Source of the DNA: Candidatus Paraprevotella stercoravium
GTDB taxonomy: Bacteria; Bacteroidota; Bacteroidia; Bacteroidales; Bacteroidaceae
NCBI GenBank assembly: GCA_944320795.1
Contig: CALUIU010000004.1
Span: forward strand, 1 to 64,000
DNA: 64,000 nucleotides
Direction: 5' to 3'
This document shows positions 45,677 to 54,426 of this stretch, one piece after another (the first letter of the stretch is position 1; the number at the start of each line of letters is the position of its first letter). Made by a program: the position numbers and the translations under genes. Under the pieces are notes generated by a model that saw nothing but the letters and a program-made list of their open reading frames with translations, ran no database searches and was not told the DNA's origin.

Positions 45677-45718
45677 GGTTTCTGTCTTTATATATATCAT
45701 GTATCGGGTGAGGAATCA

Positions 45719-46570
45719 CTAGAGAATCATTTTCTCTACCGGAAGTACCAGAATGCCTTGCGCGCCAAGCTCCTTCAGACGGCTGATGATGTCCCAGAAA
45801 CGTTTCTCGTCGAGCACGGTGTGCACACTGCTCCACCCTTCCTGAGCCAGCGGCATCACGGTAGGGCTCTTGGCACCGGGGAGTACCGCCACCACATCGG
45901 CCACCTTGTCGGTAGGCACGTTCATCAGCACGTATTTCTTGTCCTCGGCACTCTTCACGGCCTCGATGCGGAACAGAAGTTCGTCCAGAATGGCGCGTTT
46001 CTCTTCCGACATTCCCTTGTGACCGATCAGCAGGGCCTCGCTCTGCATCACGACTTCCACTTCCTTCAGGTTGTTGCTCACCAAAGTGGAACCGGAGCTG
46101 ACAATATCGAAGATGGCATCGGCCAGACCGATACCGGGAGCAATCTCCACCGAACCGGTGATGACGTGGATCTCGGCCTCTACCCCATTCTGCTGCAGAT
46201 AGTCCTTCAGGATGCCGGGATAGGAAGTGGCGATCTTCTTGCCGGCAAACCAGCTCAGACCGGGATAGTCCTCGGCCTTGGGGATGGCCAGCGACAGGCG
46301 GCACTTGCTGAAACCCAACGGACGCACGATCTCGGCGTCTTCGGTACGCTCGGCAAACTCGTTGTGGCCCACAATACCGACATCGGCCACGCCGGTGGCT
46401 ACCGACTGCGGGATATCGTCGTCGCGCAGATAAAGCACTTCGACAGGGAAATTGGAGGACTGTACCAGCAGGGTACGCTTGCTGGAACTTACTTTGATTC
46501 CGGCCTCACTCAGGAGCGCCATGGTGTCTTCAAAAAGACGGCCTTTGGATTGTACGGCAATTCTTAACAT
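45719..46570 (-). CDS. hisG: ATP phosphoribosyltransferase (long form)
   Basis: 283 aa. The N-terminus LRIAVQSKGRLFEDTMALL and VATGVADVGIVGHNEFAE are typical. The PRPP-binding block is GIGLADAIFDIVSSGSTLVS. The C-terminal ACT-like regulatory domain (about 210-283) marks the long HisG type, which is feedback-inhibited by histidine. It is the first structural gene after the attenuator. Confidence 0.97.
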   Translation of the reverse strand: MLRIAVQSKGRLFEDTMALLSEAGIKVSSSKRTLLVQSSNFPVEVLYLRDDDIPQSVATGVADVGIVGHNEFAERTEDAEIVRPLGFSKCRLSLAIPKAEDYPGLSWFAGKKIATSYPGILKDYLQQNGVEAEIHVITGSVEIAPGIGLADAIFDIVSSGSTLVSNNLKEVEVVMQSEALLIGHKGMSEEKRAILDELLFRIEAVKSAEDKKYVLMNVPTDKVADVVAVLPGAKSPTVMPLAQEGWSSVHTVLDEKRFWDIISRLKELGAQGILVLPVEKMIL

Positions 46571-46616
46571 ATTCTTTCGTTTTAATTAGGTTTTTCGTTT
46601 ACGGATCTGACAGATA

Positions 46617-46648
46617 CAAAAAAAGGCTTGCGGTTACCCGGCAAGCCT
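46617..46648 (-). terminator. his attenuator terminator
   Basis: Arms AGGCTTGC (46624-46631) and GCAAGCCT (46641-46648) are perfect, and a T run of about seven follows on the minus strand. It lies between the His-rich leader peptide and hisG, so it would stop transcription when histidine is plentiful. Confidence 0.85.
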
Positions 46649-46697
46649 CTTGTATTCTGATCTGGACTATCTGCATAGCCTCATCGCCTACCGAGTT

Positions 46698-46745
46698 TTA
46701 CACGTTAGGATGATGATGATGGTATGTAGCGTTCAGACAAATCAT
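46698..46745 (-). CDS. hisL: his operon leader peptide
   Basis: The 15-aa peptide MICLNATYHHHHPNV has four consecutive His codons (all CAT), followed by TAA at 46698-46700. It lies after a consensus promoter and about 50 nt before the attenuator hairpin. This is the classic layout for ribosome-mediated attenuation: stalling at the His codons would favour read-through into hisG. A clear antiterminator pairing could not be drawn by eye. Confidence 0.88.
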   Translation of the reverse strand: MICLNATYHHHHPNV

Positions 46746-46771
46746 ATCTGTGTTTTTTTATTGTTCAAGGG

Positions 46772-46802
46772 CAAAGATAATAAATGCTCTGCATTTTTCA
46801 AA
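46772..46802 (-). promoter_or_regulatory. his operon promoter
   Basis: TTTG (46799-46802) and TATCTTTG (46772-46779) on the minus strand are 19 nt apart, a perfect consensus. The leader ATG follows 26 nt later. darG ends just upstream. Confidence 0.85.
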
Positions 46803-46852
46803 TGTTTTGAAAGTTTTTTTAGAATAACCGGCCATGAATCACAGTTACGGAA

Positions 46853-47911
46853 TCAGGATACAAGGATTTCCCTATAGTCATCCAAATGATCATAGGCAAC
46901 AGAAATCATCCGATCGGTAAACAAATTTTTCTTTCTTTCGGTCCAATTTCTGATTCTCTGAATGGTTTCCTCTTTATTAATACCCGGATTTTCTTTCCGG
47001 ATAAAATCGACAGAAGCCAATACTTCCAAAGCCAGAGCGGACTGAAAACCGTCAATGAACTTGATCAGATTGGATAATCGTTTTCTTTGTTCACTGACCA
47101 AATGAATCCGAATATAATCACTGACTTCCTTCATCGTATCATAAACCAAGGTAATCTCCTCAAAAGGCTTCACATCCATCTGTTCCAATCCTAAAATATA
47201 TTTCCCGCTCAGGACATGTACCAAATGACCAACTTGTACAGAATAGGGACCATAATAATGAGCCTGAAAATTCAGATTCTTATAAGATGGCTCTCCCAAA
47301 CGCTGAAAAAAATAAATCAGTTTATTAGCCACAAACAGACTGGCTTTTTCGCCCGTCGCATCATAATAAAACAAGGCATAAAGCAACAAAGCCCGTGCCG
47401 GAGTCAAATCAGCCGACTTATGCCGATATTCTTTCTTCAGGATTTCTTTAACTTCAGCATCGGGTTCATAGACAATAATGTCAACAGTATCAGAAAGAGG
47501 TTGCAAATATAACTCAATAAGTTCCTTTACTTGCTCCCAGTTCAATCCGCCATTACCGCAACCTAACGGTGGTAGAGCAATACTCCTGATCTGATAGGAT
47601 GAGATTATTTGTACCAGATCCTTTAATCCTTCCTCTATATAACTGTATTGTGACTTTTTACGCCAATCAACTTTTGTCGGAAAATTAATAATCCAAACAT
47701 CTTCATCCTGATAACGGTCTTTCACTACAAGAGACTTCCCGGGAAAAATACGTTTCTCCTTACAGGCAATCACATAGGCTTTAAAATTGTCAGGATATCG
47801 CTCCTTGAATTGCAAAGCAATACCCTTTCCCATCACACCAACTGTATTTACCGTATTTACAAGTGCCTCAGTGTGAGCAGAAAGCAAATTTCCTTTTATA
47901 TATTTTATCAT
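46853..47911 (-). CDS. darG: DarG-like macrodomain antitoxin
   Basis: 352 aa. The N-terminal macrodomain (about 1-155) has IKYIKGNLLSAHTEALVNTV, NTVGVMGKGIALQFKERYP, and IALPPLGCGNGGLNW, which bind ADP-ribose. The C-terminal helical part (about 165-352) matches the extra domain of DarG that binds the toxin. It removes ADP-ribose from DNA modified by DarT. The gene overlaps darT by four bases (ATGA). Confidence 0.92.
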   Translation of the reverse strand: MIKYIKGNLLSAHTEALVNTVNTVGVMGKGIALQFKERYPDNFKAYVIACKEKRIFPGKSLVVKDRYQDEDVWIINFPTKVDWRKKSQYSYIEEGLKDLVQIISSYQIRSIALPPLGCGNGGLNWEQVKELIELYLQPLSDTVDIIVYEPDAEVKEILKKEYRHKSADLTPARALLLYALFYYDATGEKASLFVANKLIYFFQRLGEPSYKNLNFQAHYYGPYSVQVGHLVHVLSGKYILGLEQMDVKPFEEITLVYDTMKEVSDYIRIHLVSEQRKRLSNLIKFIDGFQSALALEVLASVDFIRKENPGINKEETIQRIRNWTERKKNLFTDRMISVAYDHLDDYREILVS

Positions 47912-48549
47912 TCGTAATACAGTTTATTCTCATTATCTACAAGTACAGGAATATCCAGATTCAAACTTTTCAACAGAATTCCGACTTCTTCCTTACGCTC
48001 TTCGGTCCTGACCACAAGGCAACCGATACAAGAAACAGGAAGAAAATCTTTTACCAGAAATTCAGCCTGCTTTTTTCGACACCGGTCCATATCCTCAAAA
48101 GTATTGTTCCAATGAAGAGCCTTCACTGCTTTCCAATCAATCAGACGAAGATCCATCAAATCATTATAAAATTCAGTAATCTTTGATTTGGCATGTCCAT
48201 CCGTAAAACACCAATCATTCGTATAATCCACTATTTTCCCGATCTGACAACAGATAAAGACGATATCTTCCTGAGGATATGTTTTTACTCCATTACCCGT
48301 CTTGATCTTATACAGCATCGGAGAATGTCCCGCAAAATAAAAGGGAATAAATTCTCCCAAAGTTCCTCCGGGAGGATCAATGCCTACTTCGTACTCATCA
48401 CGTAAAGATATAAGATCCGGAGCACCGATATGAATATAGTCCGGATTATTTTCCCGATATCGACTGACAATACCGCGCCTCAGAATAAATTCCAGATTTT
48501 GATAATGAATCATTCTGAAAACCCAACGTCTTTTAGCAAGCTGATCCAT
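47908..48549 (-). CDS. darT: DarT-like DNA ADP-ribosyltransferase toxin
   Basis: 213 aa. RWVFRMIHYQNLEFILRRGI supplies the His of the NAD-binding site. The segment RENNPDYIHIGAPDLISLRD and FAGHSPMLYKI are typical, and the catalytic Glu is in RKKQAEFLVKDFLP. DarT adds ADP-ribose to single-stranded DNA using NAD and is neutralised by DarG. Its start shares one base with the Dabb gene stop (TAATG), so all three are probably translated together. Confidence 0.92.
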   Translation of the reverse strand: MDQLAKRRWVFRMIHYQNLEFILRRGIVSRYRENNPDYIHIGAPDLISLRDEYEVGIDPPGGTLGEFIPFYFAGHSPMLYKIKTGNGVKTYPQEDIVFICCQIGKIVDYTNDWCFTDGHAKSKITEFYNDLMDLRLIDWKAVKALHWNNTFEDMDRCRKKQAEFLVKDFLPVSCIGCLVVRTEERKEEVGILLKSLNLDIPVLVDNENKLYYE

Positions 48550-48848
48550 TACATTTCATAATCCACACACGAACGGGCCACCTTGTAGGGACCGATGATC
48601 GAAGCCGCCGCCACATGGTCGGGATGCACCGCATAGGCACGGACATCGTCCAGACTGTCGAACTCACTGTAGAGAGCCAGATCGAAGGTCTCGGAAGGGT
48701 TGATGTTAATGCCCACCTCCACACTGCGGAGGAATGGGATGGTGGCCGGAAGGGTCTCGATGGCTGTCTTGAAATCGTGCATCACCTGCTGCTTCAATGC
48801 CGGATCCATGTCCGGAGAAAGCTGAAAAAGTACAATATGTTTTACCAT
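48549..48848 (-). CDS. Dabb (stress-responsive A/B barrel) protein
   Basis: 99 aa. VKHIVLFQLSPDMDP at the start and SETFDLALYSEFDSLDDVRA later match the Dabb family, small dimeric ferredoxin-like barrels. YAVHPDHVAAASII carries the usual conserved His. The function is unknown. It lies directly before darT, with the stop/start overlap TAATG. Confidence 0.85.
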   Translation of the reverse strand: MVKHIVLFQLSPDMDPALKQQVMHDFKTAIETLPATIPFLRSVEVGININPSETFDLALYSEFDSLDDVRAYAVHPDHVAAASIIGPYKVARSCVDYEM

Positions 48849-48897
48849 AACCGTTTGTTTTTTGTGGTTTCTTTTCTGTTTTTCCTTATTTATTGAT

Positions 48898-48905
48898 TAC
48901 CTTTG
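48898..48905 (+). promoter_or_regulatory. -7 box of udk
   Basis: TACCTTTG is a perfect -7 box, 80 nt before the udk ATG at 48986. The -33 region is T-rich without a clear TTTG. Confidence 0.5.
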
Positions 48906-48985
48906 CGATAATCTGTACGCAAAAGTTTTCTGCGAACAAAGATAATAGAAAAGAACCGATTCCAAACGATAAAAACAATTATTTT

Positions 48986-49606
48986 ATGCTGATCATAGGT
49001 ATTGCCGGAGGTACAGGCTCCGGAAAAACAACGGTAGTGAAGAAAATCGTGGAAAGCCTGAACGGAAAGCATGTGGCTGTCATTCCGCAGGATTCGTATT
49101 ACAACGACACCAGTGAACTGACCATGGAGGAAAGAAGGCTGATCAATTTTGACCATCCGGACGCCTTCGACTGGGATCTGCTGATCGAACAGATCGGTAT
49201 GCTCAAGAACGGACAGGCCATCGAACAGCCTACCTATTCGTACCTGATCTGTAACCGGTTGCCGGAAACCGTACATGTGGAGCCGCAGCCGGTCATCATC
49301 GTGGAGGGCATCATGGCCCTGGCCAACGCCCAGCTGCGCGACCTGATGGATGTGAAGATCTTCGTGGACGCGGACGCGGACGACCGTCTGATCCGGGTCA
49401 TCCAGCGCGACATCATCGAACGGGGACGCACGGCGGAGATGGTAATCGACCGTTATCAGAAGGTGCTCAAACCCATGCACCTGGAGTTTATCGAACCGAC
49501 CAAACGGTATGCCGACCTGATCGTACCTCAGGGGGGCAACAACCTGCAGGCCATTGAACTGCTGAAGACTTTTATCGCACATAAAAGCAAGAATGAGACA
49601 TTATAA
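48986..49606 (+). CDS. udk: Uridine kinase
   Basis: 206 aa from MLIIGIAGGTGSG, the normal start; the frame is open upstream to 48893. The Walker A motif is GIAGGTGSGKTTVVKKI, and VIPQDSYYNDTSELTMEE and NFDHPDAFDWDLLIEQI are standard. RDIIERGRTAEMVIDRY fits the lid region. It phosphorylates uridine and cytidine with ATP or GTP for pyrimidine salvage. It overlaps the following transglycosylase gene by 14 nt. Confidence 0.95.
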   Translation: MLIIGIAGGTGSGKTTVVKKIVESLNGKHVAVIPQDSYYNDTSELTMEERRLINFDHPDAFDWDLLIEQIGMLKNGQAIEQPTYSYLICNRLPETVHVEPQPVIIVEGIMALANAQLRDLMDVKIFVDADADDRLIRVIQRDIIERGRTAEMVIDRYQKVLKPMHLEFIEPTKRYADLIVPQGGNNLQAIELLKTFIAHKSKNETL

Positions 49607-50798
49607 ATACGGCAGGGCATGGATTCATGCCCTGTTTTTCTGTAAAATCGGCACCCTGGCTCTCCTGACCGGGGCCTGCCTCTCGCCGGAGAAACAGGAA
49701 CGGGAGGTGTCGTATGAGACCATCGCCGGAAACAAGGAGATCACGGCGGACTATGACCTGCCGCAGATTCTGGAAAGCGGCGAGCTGATTGCCGTGACCC
49801 TGAGCGGACCGGACACGTATTATGAATACCGGGAAAAGGCGATGGGACTGCAGTATGAGCTGGCGGAACGCTTTGCCACACGGATCGGTGCCAGCCTGAG
49901 AATCGAGGTGGTGAAGGACACCGCCGAATTGATACGCCGCATCGAGAACAATGATGCGGACCTGATTGCCGTGGAGCTGGACGTGAGCCCTTACGGCGAG
50001 GTACTGCAGGGCTGTGGCAGCTACTCACAGAACGGCAAGGAGAAACGGCGCTCGTGGGCCGTGGCACGGGGAGCCGACGAACTGGCGGCGGCCCTGGACG
50101 AGTGGTACCAGCCGGAACTGAAGAAAGCCGTACAGGAGGAGGAACAGCGCCGCTTCCTGCCGCAGTTCAGCGTGCGCCGAAAACCGAGAGCGCCTTTCCT
50201 GTCCCGCAGCCAGGGAATCATCTCGCCGTATGACGCGCACTTCAAGCGTCACGGAGGGGCCATCGGCTGGGACTGGCGGCTCATGGCGGCGCAGTGTTAC
50301 CAGGAATCGGCGTTTGACCCGAATGCGGTATCCTGGGCGGGAGCACAGGGACTGATGCAGATCATGCCGTCCACCGCACAGCACCTGAACCTGCCGATGG
50401 AGCAGATCTATCATCCGGAAAAGAACATACAGGCCGCCGCGCGGTATCTGAGGGAGCTGGAATACAAATTTTCCGACATCCAACCCAGAACGGAACGTAT
50501 GTGGTTTGCCCTGGCGGCCTACAACGGAGGAGCCGGACATATCCAGGATGCCCGGACACTGGCCCGGCAGGCAGGAAAGAACGCCAACCGCTGGGACGAG
50601 GTGAAGCATTTCGTGCTGCGCCTGAGCAACCCGGGATACTATAACCGCAAGGAGGTGCGCTTCGGATATATGCGGGGCAGCGAGACCTATCAGTATGTGG
50701 AGAGTATCCGGCAACGGTGGAACGAATACCGGAGGGTGGCCAAGCCGGAACGGGTACCCCAGAAAGCGAAAGGAGAAAGGAAAAAGAAATTCAGATGA
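49593..50798 (+). CDS. MltF-like membrane-bound lytic transglycosylase
   Basis: 401 aa with a lipoprotein-like signal (TLALLTGACLS). The N-terminal part (about 55-150) resembles a solute-binding domain (LPQILESGELIAVTLSGP). The C-terminal SLT domain (about 215-370) has the catalytic Glu in AAQCYQESAFDPNAVSW and AQGLMQIMPSTAQHL, then ALAAYNGGAGHIQDA. It cuts peptidoglycan with formation of 1,6-anhydro ends. It shares an ATGA overlap with the next gene. Confidence 0.92.
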   Translation: MRHYKYGRAWIHALFFCKIGTLALLTGACLSPEKQEREVSYETIAGNKEITADYDLPQILESGELIAVTLSGPDTYYEYREKAMGLQYELAERFATRIGASLRIEVVKDTAELIRRIENNDADLIAVELDVSPYGEVLQGCGSYSQNGKEKRRSWAVARGADELAAALDEWYQPELKKAVQEEEQRRFLPQFSVRRKPRAPFLSRSQGIISPYDAHFKRHGGAIGWDWRLMAAQCYQESAFDPNAVSWAGAQGLMQIMPSTAQHLNLPMEQIYHPEKNIQAAARYLRELEYKFSDIQPRTERMWFALAAYNGGAGHIQDARTLARQAGKNANRWDEVKHFVLRLSNPGYYNRKEVRFGYMRGSETYQYVESIRQRWNEYRRVAKPERVPQKAKGERKKKFR

Positions 50799-53700
50799 AC
50801 GCATTTTTTGAGGAAATAAAGGAAAACGAACAGGAACAGGAAGGACTCACCGGGAAATACCGGAAACTGGCGGCCCTGACGGACCGGCTGGTGGTGGAGA
50901 TGACCCGGGATTTTGCCGTGGAATTCACATCGATGACGGGACGGCTCTACACGCTGTGCCGGACCACCGGATACGAACACCGGGATCTGGCACGGTTCCG
51001 CAAGAACGCCACGGAAGTGGCCCGGGGAATCCGGACGGCGGAACCGGAGGAGTATGCGCATGACCTGAAGGCGGTGTGCGAGGCGGTGGCTTTCTTCACC
51101 GGGGAACCGGTGCCGGAGGAACTGCGACAGCGGCTGCCTCTCGGGAAAAGGGCAGAAAGGAAACGTGCGCCGGAAGAGGACTTTGCCCGAAAAATCAGAA
51201 TCACCGTTACGGGATGGGACGATACGTTTGTCTATGGAGCGGACCGCGAACAGCCGGACGGCGAGGAGATCCGGGCCCGATACCGGCAGGAGGACGGGGC
51301 CTTTGACGACCTCACGGACTGGCTCTACGAAGGGGCACAGCTGAACCTGCTCTCAGTGACCTTCTCCGAAGAGGAGGGACAGCGCGCCGCGCATCCCAAA
51401 CTGCTGATCCTGGACCCGGACTTCCTGATCGACATCACGGCCATCTGTCAGTGCTACAAACCGTACGGCTGTCATGTGCTGAATCATCTGATCAACAAAT
51501 TTACTCCGGCACCCCGCTCGGCAGCCTTGCAGCTGGGTAATCTGGCCAACCAGTTTCTGGACGCGTGCGTGCACGACAACGGACTGGAGGAGAAAAGCGA
51601 GGCGGAAGCCTATCAGGAGGCGCTGCTCCAGAGCTTCGAGACATCGCCGATCGAATATACCACCCTGCCGGACATCAACCAGGCGTTCTTCGAACAGGCA
51701 CGCCGGCAGTTTCATCACATCCGGGAGGTGGTCCGCAAGAAATTTACCGCCGAAGAGATTGACATCGAACGGCAGGACGTGCAACTGGAACCGTCTTTCC
51801 TGTGTGAGGCGCTGGGCCTGCAGGGACGACTGGACCTGCTGGTGAACGACAGCAGCAAGATTGTGGAACTGAAAAGCGGAAAGGCCGACGAGTTCCCGAA
51901 AATCAGACCGAAAGAGGAGCATGCCCTGCAGATGGCGCTCTACAAGGAGATTCTTTATTATAATATGGAGGTGCCGCACGACGCGGTACAGACGTATCTG
52001 CTCTACTCACGCTACCCGCTGCTGTATCATATCCGGCACTCGAACACGGAGCTCAGACAGGCACTGGCCCTGCGTAACCGGATCGTGGGACTGGAGCGGA
52101 TGCTCCGGGACGGACACTCGCGCCAGGTGGTGGAAGAGCTGGACGAACAGGTGCTCGTGGCACCGGAGATGCGCGAAAGCAGATTCTACCGACAGTATCT
52201 GAGACAGGACCTGACGGAGATGATCGGACGCCTGAAAAACGCGAAGGAAATCGAGAAAGAATATTTTCATACGTTCCTGGCTTTCATGGAACGCGAACAG
52301 TTCCTTTCCAAAATCGGAGACGACCAGCCGGATTCGGGAAGGGGATTCGCCGAACTGTGGAACCGGGATACCGTCACCAAACAGGGCAACGGCAATATCC
52401 TGACGGACCTGAAGCTGACTCCGCTCTTTGACCGGCAGGGGGCCGTGACAGGCATGGATCTGGAGATGCCGGAATACGCGGAGGACTTCCTGCCGAATTT
52501 CCGCAACGGGGATTCGGTGCTGCTCTACGAGCGGAACACGGAACAGGACTCGGTGGTCAACAAACAGGTATTCCGCTGCCAGATCGAGGAGATGGGCACC
52601 CGCTATGTGCGGGTGCGCCTGGCCTACAAACAGAAGAACGCGCAGGTGTTTCACCCGCAGGCGCTCTATGCCCTGGAAGCGGGATACGCCGACAGCAGCT
52701 ACACTCAGGCGTACCGGGGACTGTACAGTCTGCTGCTGGCTCCCCAGGAACGGAGGGACCTGATCCTGGGGCAACGGAAACCGGTAACGGACCGGAGCAT
52801 CGCCCTGAAGGGGAAATTCGACAACCCGGAAATCGGGGACATCGTGCGCAAGGCCATGCAGGCCAAGGATTACTTCCTGCTCGTGGGACCGCCGGGAACG
52901 GGAAAGACCTCGGTGGCCCTGAAAGCCATGGTGGAGGAACTGCTGCGTGACAGCGGACGGAAAAACCTGCTGCTCATGGCCTATACCAACCGGGCGGTGG
53001 ACGAGATCTGCCAGATGCTCGAGGGACTGGACGAACAGCCGGAATATGTGCGCATCGGACAGGAACTGAACTGCGAACCGGCATACCGCCACCGCCTCAT
53101 CAAATACAAGATCCGGGAAGCGCAGAACCGGAAACAGATTTTCGACCTGCTGGAACCGGTACAGATTTTCGTGGGTACCATCAGCAGCATGGCGGGACGG
53201 AGCGAACTGTTTGAGCTGAAACGCTTCGACACGGCCATCATCGACGAGGCCTCGCAGGTGCTCGAACCGCAACTGCTGCCGCTGCTGTGCGCCACCACTT
53301 CCCTGCCCGACCCGAGCTACCGCAGCAATCCGTGCGCCATCGGGAAATTCATCCTCATCGGCGACCACAAACAGCTGCCGGCCGTCGTGTTGCAGAACCC
53401 GGCACGCTCGGAGGTATACAGCGAGACCCTGAAAGGCATCGGACTGACCAACTGCCGCAACTCGCTCTTCGAACGGCTGCACACCCTGCAGCAGATCCTG
53501 CATACGGAGCAGGACACCGTGGCCTGGCTGCACCGCCAGGGACGGATGCACGAGGATCTGAGCGAATTCGTGAACCGGCATTTCTATAACCGGCAGCTGG
53601 GCGTCGTTCCGCTGCCACACCAGCAGGGACCGCTGCCGCACCGTTACGAAGGCACGGACCCGTGGAAGCGGAGAGTGGCCGAACGGCGACTGGACTTCAT

Positions 53701-54187
53701 TCCGGTGGTCCCGACGGAATACGGAGAGAACAACAAGGTGAACCGGGAGGAAGCGACGGTCATCGGACAGCTGGTGGAGGCGCTGTACCGCCTGCACGAA
53801 CAGGAAAAGGACTGGAACCCGGCCCGGCAGATCGGCATCATCGTGCCTTTCCGGGGACAGATCGCCATGATCCGGAAGGAACTGGAGGAGAGGAAACTGG
53901 AGGACTGCGGACAGATCACCATCGACACGGTGGAACGCTATCAGGGCAGCCAGCGGGACGTGATCCTGTTCAGCACCACCATCCGGCAGCCGTATCAGCT
54001 GGAAGTGCTGTCGGCACCGGTGCAGACCGAAGGACAGTGGGTAGACCGCAAGCTGAACGTGGCGCTCACCCGGGCACGCAAGCAGTTTTTCATGACAGGT
54101 AACCCCGTCCTGCTGGAACGGGCCCCGGCCTATCGGGAACTGATCGACTATATTCAGGAAAGCATCAAGAAATATATGGAAAAATAA
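50795..54187 (+). CDS. Dna2-like nuclease and SF1 helicase
   Basis: 1130 aa from MNAFFEEIKEN. A central PD-(D/E)xK nuclease is visible (about 340-380): LQGRLDLLVNDSSKIVELKSG, then ALQMALYKEILYY with the RecB-type Q-x3-Y. The helicase part (from about 690) has Walker A LVGPPGTGKTSVALKA, AIIDEASQVLEPQL, LIGDHKQLPAVV, ITIDTVERYQGSQRD, and NVALTRARKQFF. These fit Dna2/UPF1-like enzymes acting on DNA ends or flaps. The four-Cys cluster of eukaryotic Dna2 was not seen. It overlaps the transglycosylase stop. Confidence 0.88.
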   Translation: MNAFFEEIKENEQEQEGLTGKYRKLAALTDRLVVEMTRDFAVEFTSMTGRLYTLCRTTGYEHRDLARFRKNATEVARGIRTAEPEEYAHDLKAVCEAVAFFTGEPVPEELRQRLPLGKRAERKRAPEEDFARKIRITVTGWDDTFVYGADREQPDGEEIRARYRQEDGAFDDLTDWLYEGAQLNLLSVTFSEEEGQRAAHPKLLILDPDFLIDITAICQCYKPYGCHVLNHLINKFTPAPRSAALQLGNLANQFLDACVHDNGLEEKSEAEAYQEALLQSFETSPIEYTTLPDINQAFFEQARRQFHHIREVVRKKFTAEEIDIERQDVQLEPSFLCEALGLQGRLDLLVNDSSKIVELKSGKADEFPKIRPKEEHALQMALYKEILYYNMEVPHDAVQTYLLYSRYPLLYHIRHSNTELRQALALRNRIVGLERMLRDGHSRQVVEELDEQVLVAPEMRESRFYRQYLRQDLTEMIGRLKNAKEIEKEYFHTFLAFMEREQFLSKIGDDQPDSGRGFAELWNRDTVTKQGNGNILTDLKLTPLFDRQGAVTGMDLEMPEYAEDFLPNFRNGDSVLLYERNTEQDSVVNKQVFRCQIEEMGTRYVRVRLAYKQKNAQVFHPQALYALEAGYADSSYTQAYRGLYSLLLAPQERRDLILGQRKPVTDRSIALKGKFDNPEIGDIVRKAMQAKDYFLLVGPPGTGKTSVALKAMVEELLRDSGRKNLLLMAYTNRAVDEICQMLEGLDEQPEYVRIGQELNCEPAYRHRLIKYKIREAQNRKQIFDLLEPVQIFVGTISSMAGRSELFELKRFDTAIIDEASQVLEPQLLPLLCATTSLPDPSYRSNPCAIGKFILIGDHKQLPAVVLQNPARSEVYSETLKGIGLTNCRNSLFERLHTLQQILHTEQDTVAWLHRQGRMHEDLSEFVNRHFYNRQLGVVPLPHQQGPLPHRYEGTDPWKRRVAERRLDFIPVVPTEYGENNKVNREEATVIGQLVEALYRLHEQEKDWNPARQIGIIVPFRGQIAMIRKELEERKLEDCGQITIDTVERYQGSQRDVILFSTTIRQPYQLEVLSAPVQTEGQWVDRKLNVALTRARKQFFMTGNPVLLERAPAYRELIDYIQESIKKYMEK

Positions 54188-54191
54188 GGAC

Positions 54192-54238
54192 AATAGCGCC
54201 ACAGGACCCGAAGCGGATACCTGTGGCGCTATTTTATT
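54192..54238 (+). terminator. Terminator after the udk-mltF-dna2 genes
   Basis: Arms AATAGCGCCACAGG (54192-54205) and CCTGTGGCGCTATT (54220-54233) form a perfect 14-bp stem, followed by a T-rich tract. Confidence 0.88.
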
Positions 54239-54270
54239 GACAAACAATCGTTTATCAATTCTTAAAAATT

Positions 54271-54351
54271 CGTCGGGACCATTTTGAAAAATCGACGGGA
54301 CCAAATGAAAAAATCGTCCCGTCGATTTGTTCATTTCGACGGGACGATTTT
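54271..54351. repeat. GTCCCGTCG repeat cluster with perfect hairpin
   Basis: A 9-bp unit occurs four times in both orientations: CGTCGGGAC (54271), CGACGGGAC (54293), its complement GTCCCGTCG (54316), and CGACGGGAC (54337). The last two form 15-bp perfect arms (54310-54324 and 54337-54351). On the minus strand the extra copies follow the stem, each next to a T-rich stretch, so alternative terminator-like pairings are possible downstream of the HpaII-like gene. Confidence 0.7.
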
Positions 54352-54356
54352 CCGGT

Positions 54357-54381
54357 AAGGAAAAGGCCGGACCTTTTCCTT
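54357..54381. terminator. Second hairpin near the repeat cluster
   Basis: AAGGAAAAGG and CCTTTTCCTT (54357-54366 and 54372-54381) form a 10-bp stem. It lies between the HpaII-like gene stop and the repeat cluster. Confidence 0.5.
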
Positions 54382-54426
54382 GTATTTTTCTTTACAAAAC
54401 AAGCTTTCCGGAAGGGTGTTCCGCCT

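Noticed and set aside
44432..46567. Plus-strand open frame of 711 codons
   Set aside because: Antisense to hisD and hisG, which are certain genes.
52007..54334. Minus-strand open frame of 775 codons
   Set aside because: Antisense to the Dna2-like helicase motifs; composition typical of a shadow frame.
54271..54351. CRISPR array
   Set aside because: The units are only 9 bp, occur in both orientations and have spacing too short for spacers; no cas genes are present.
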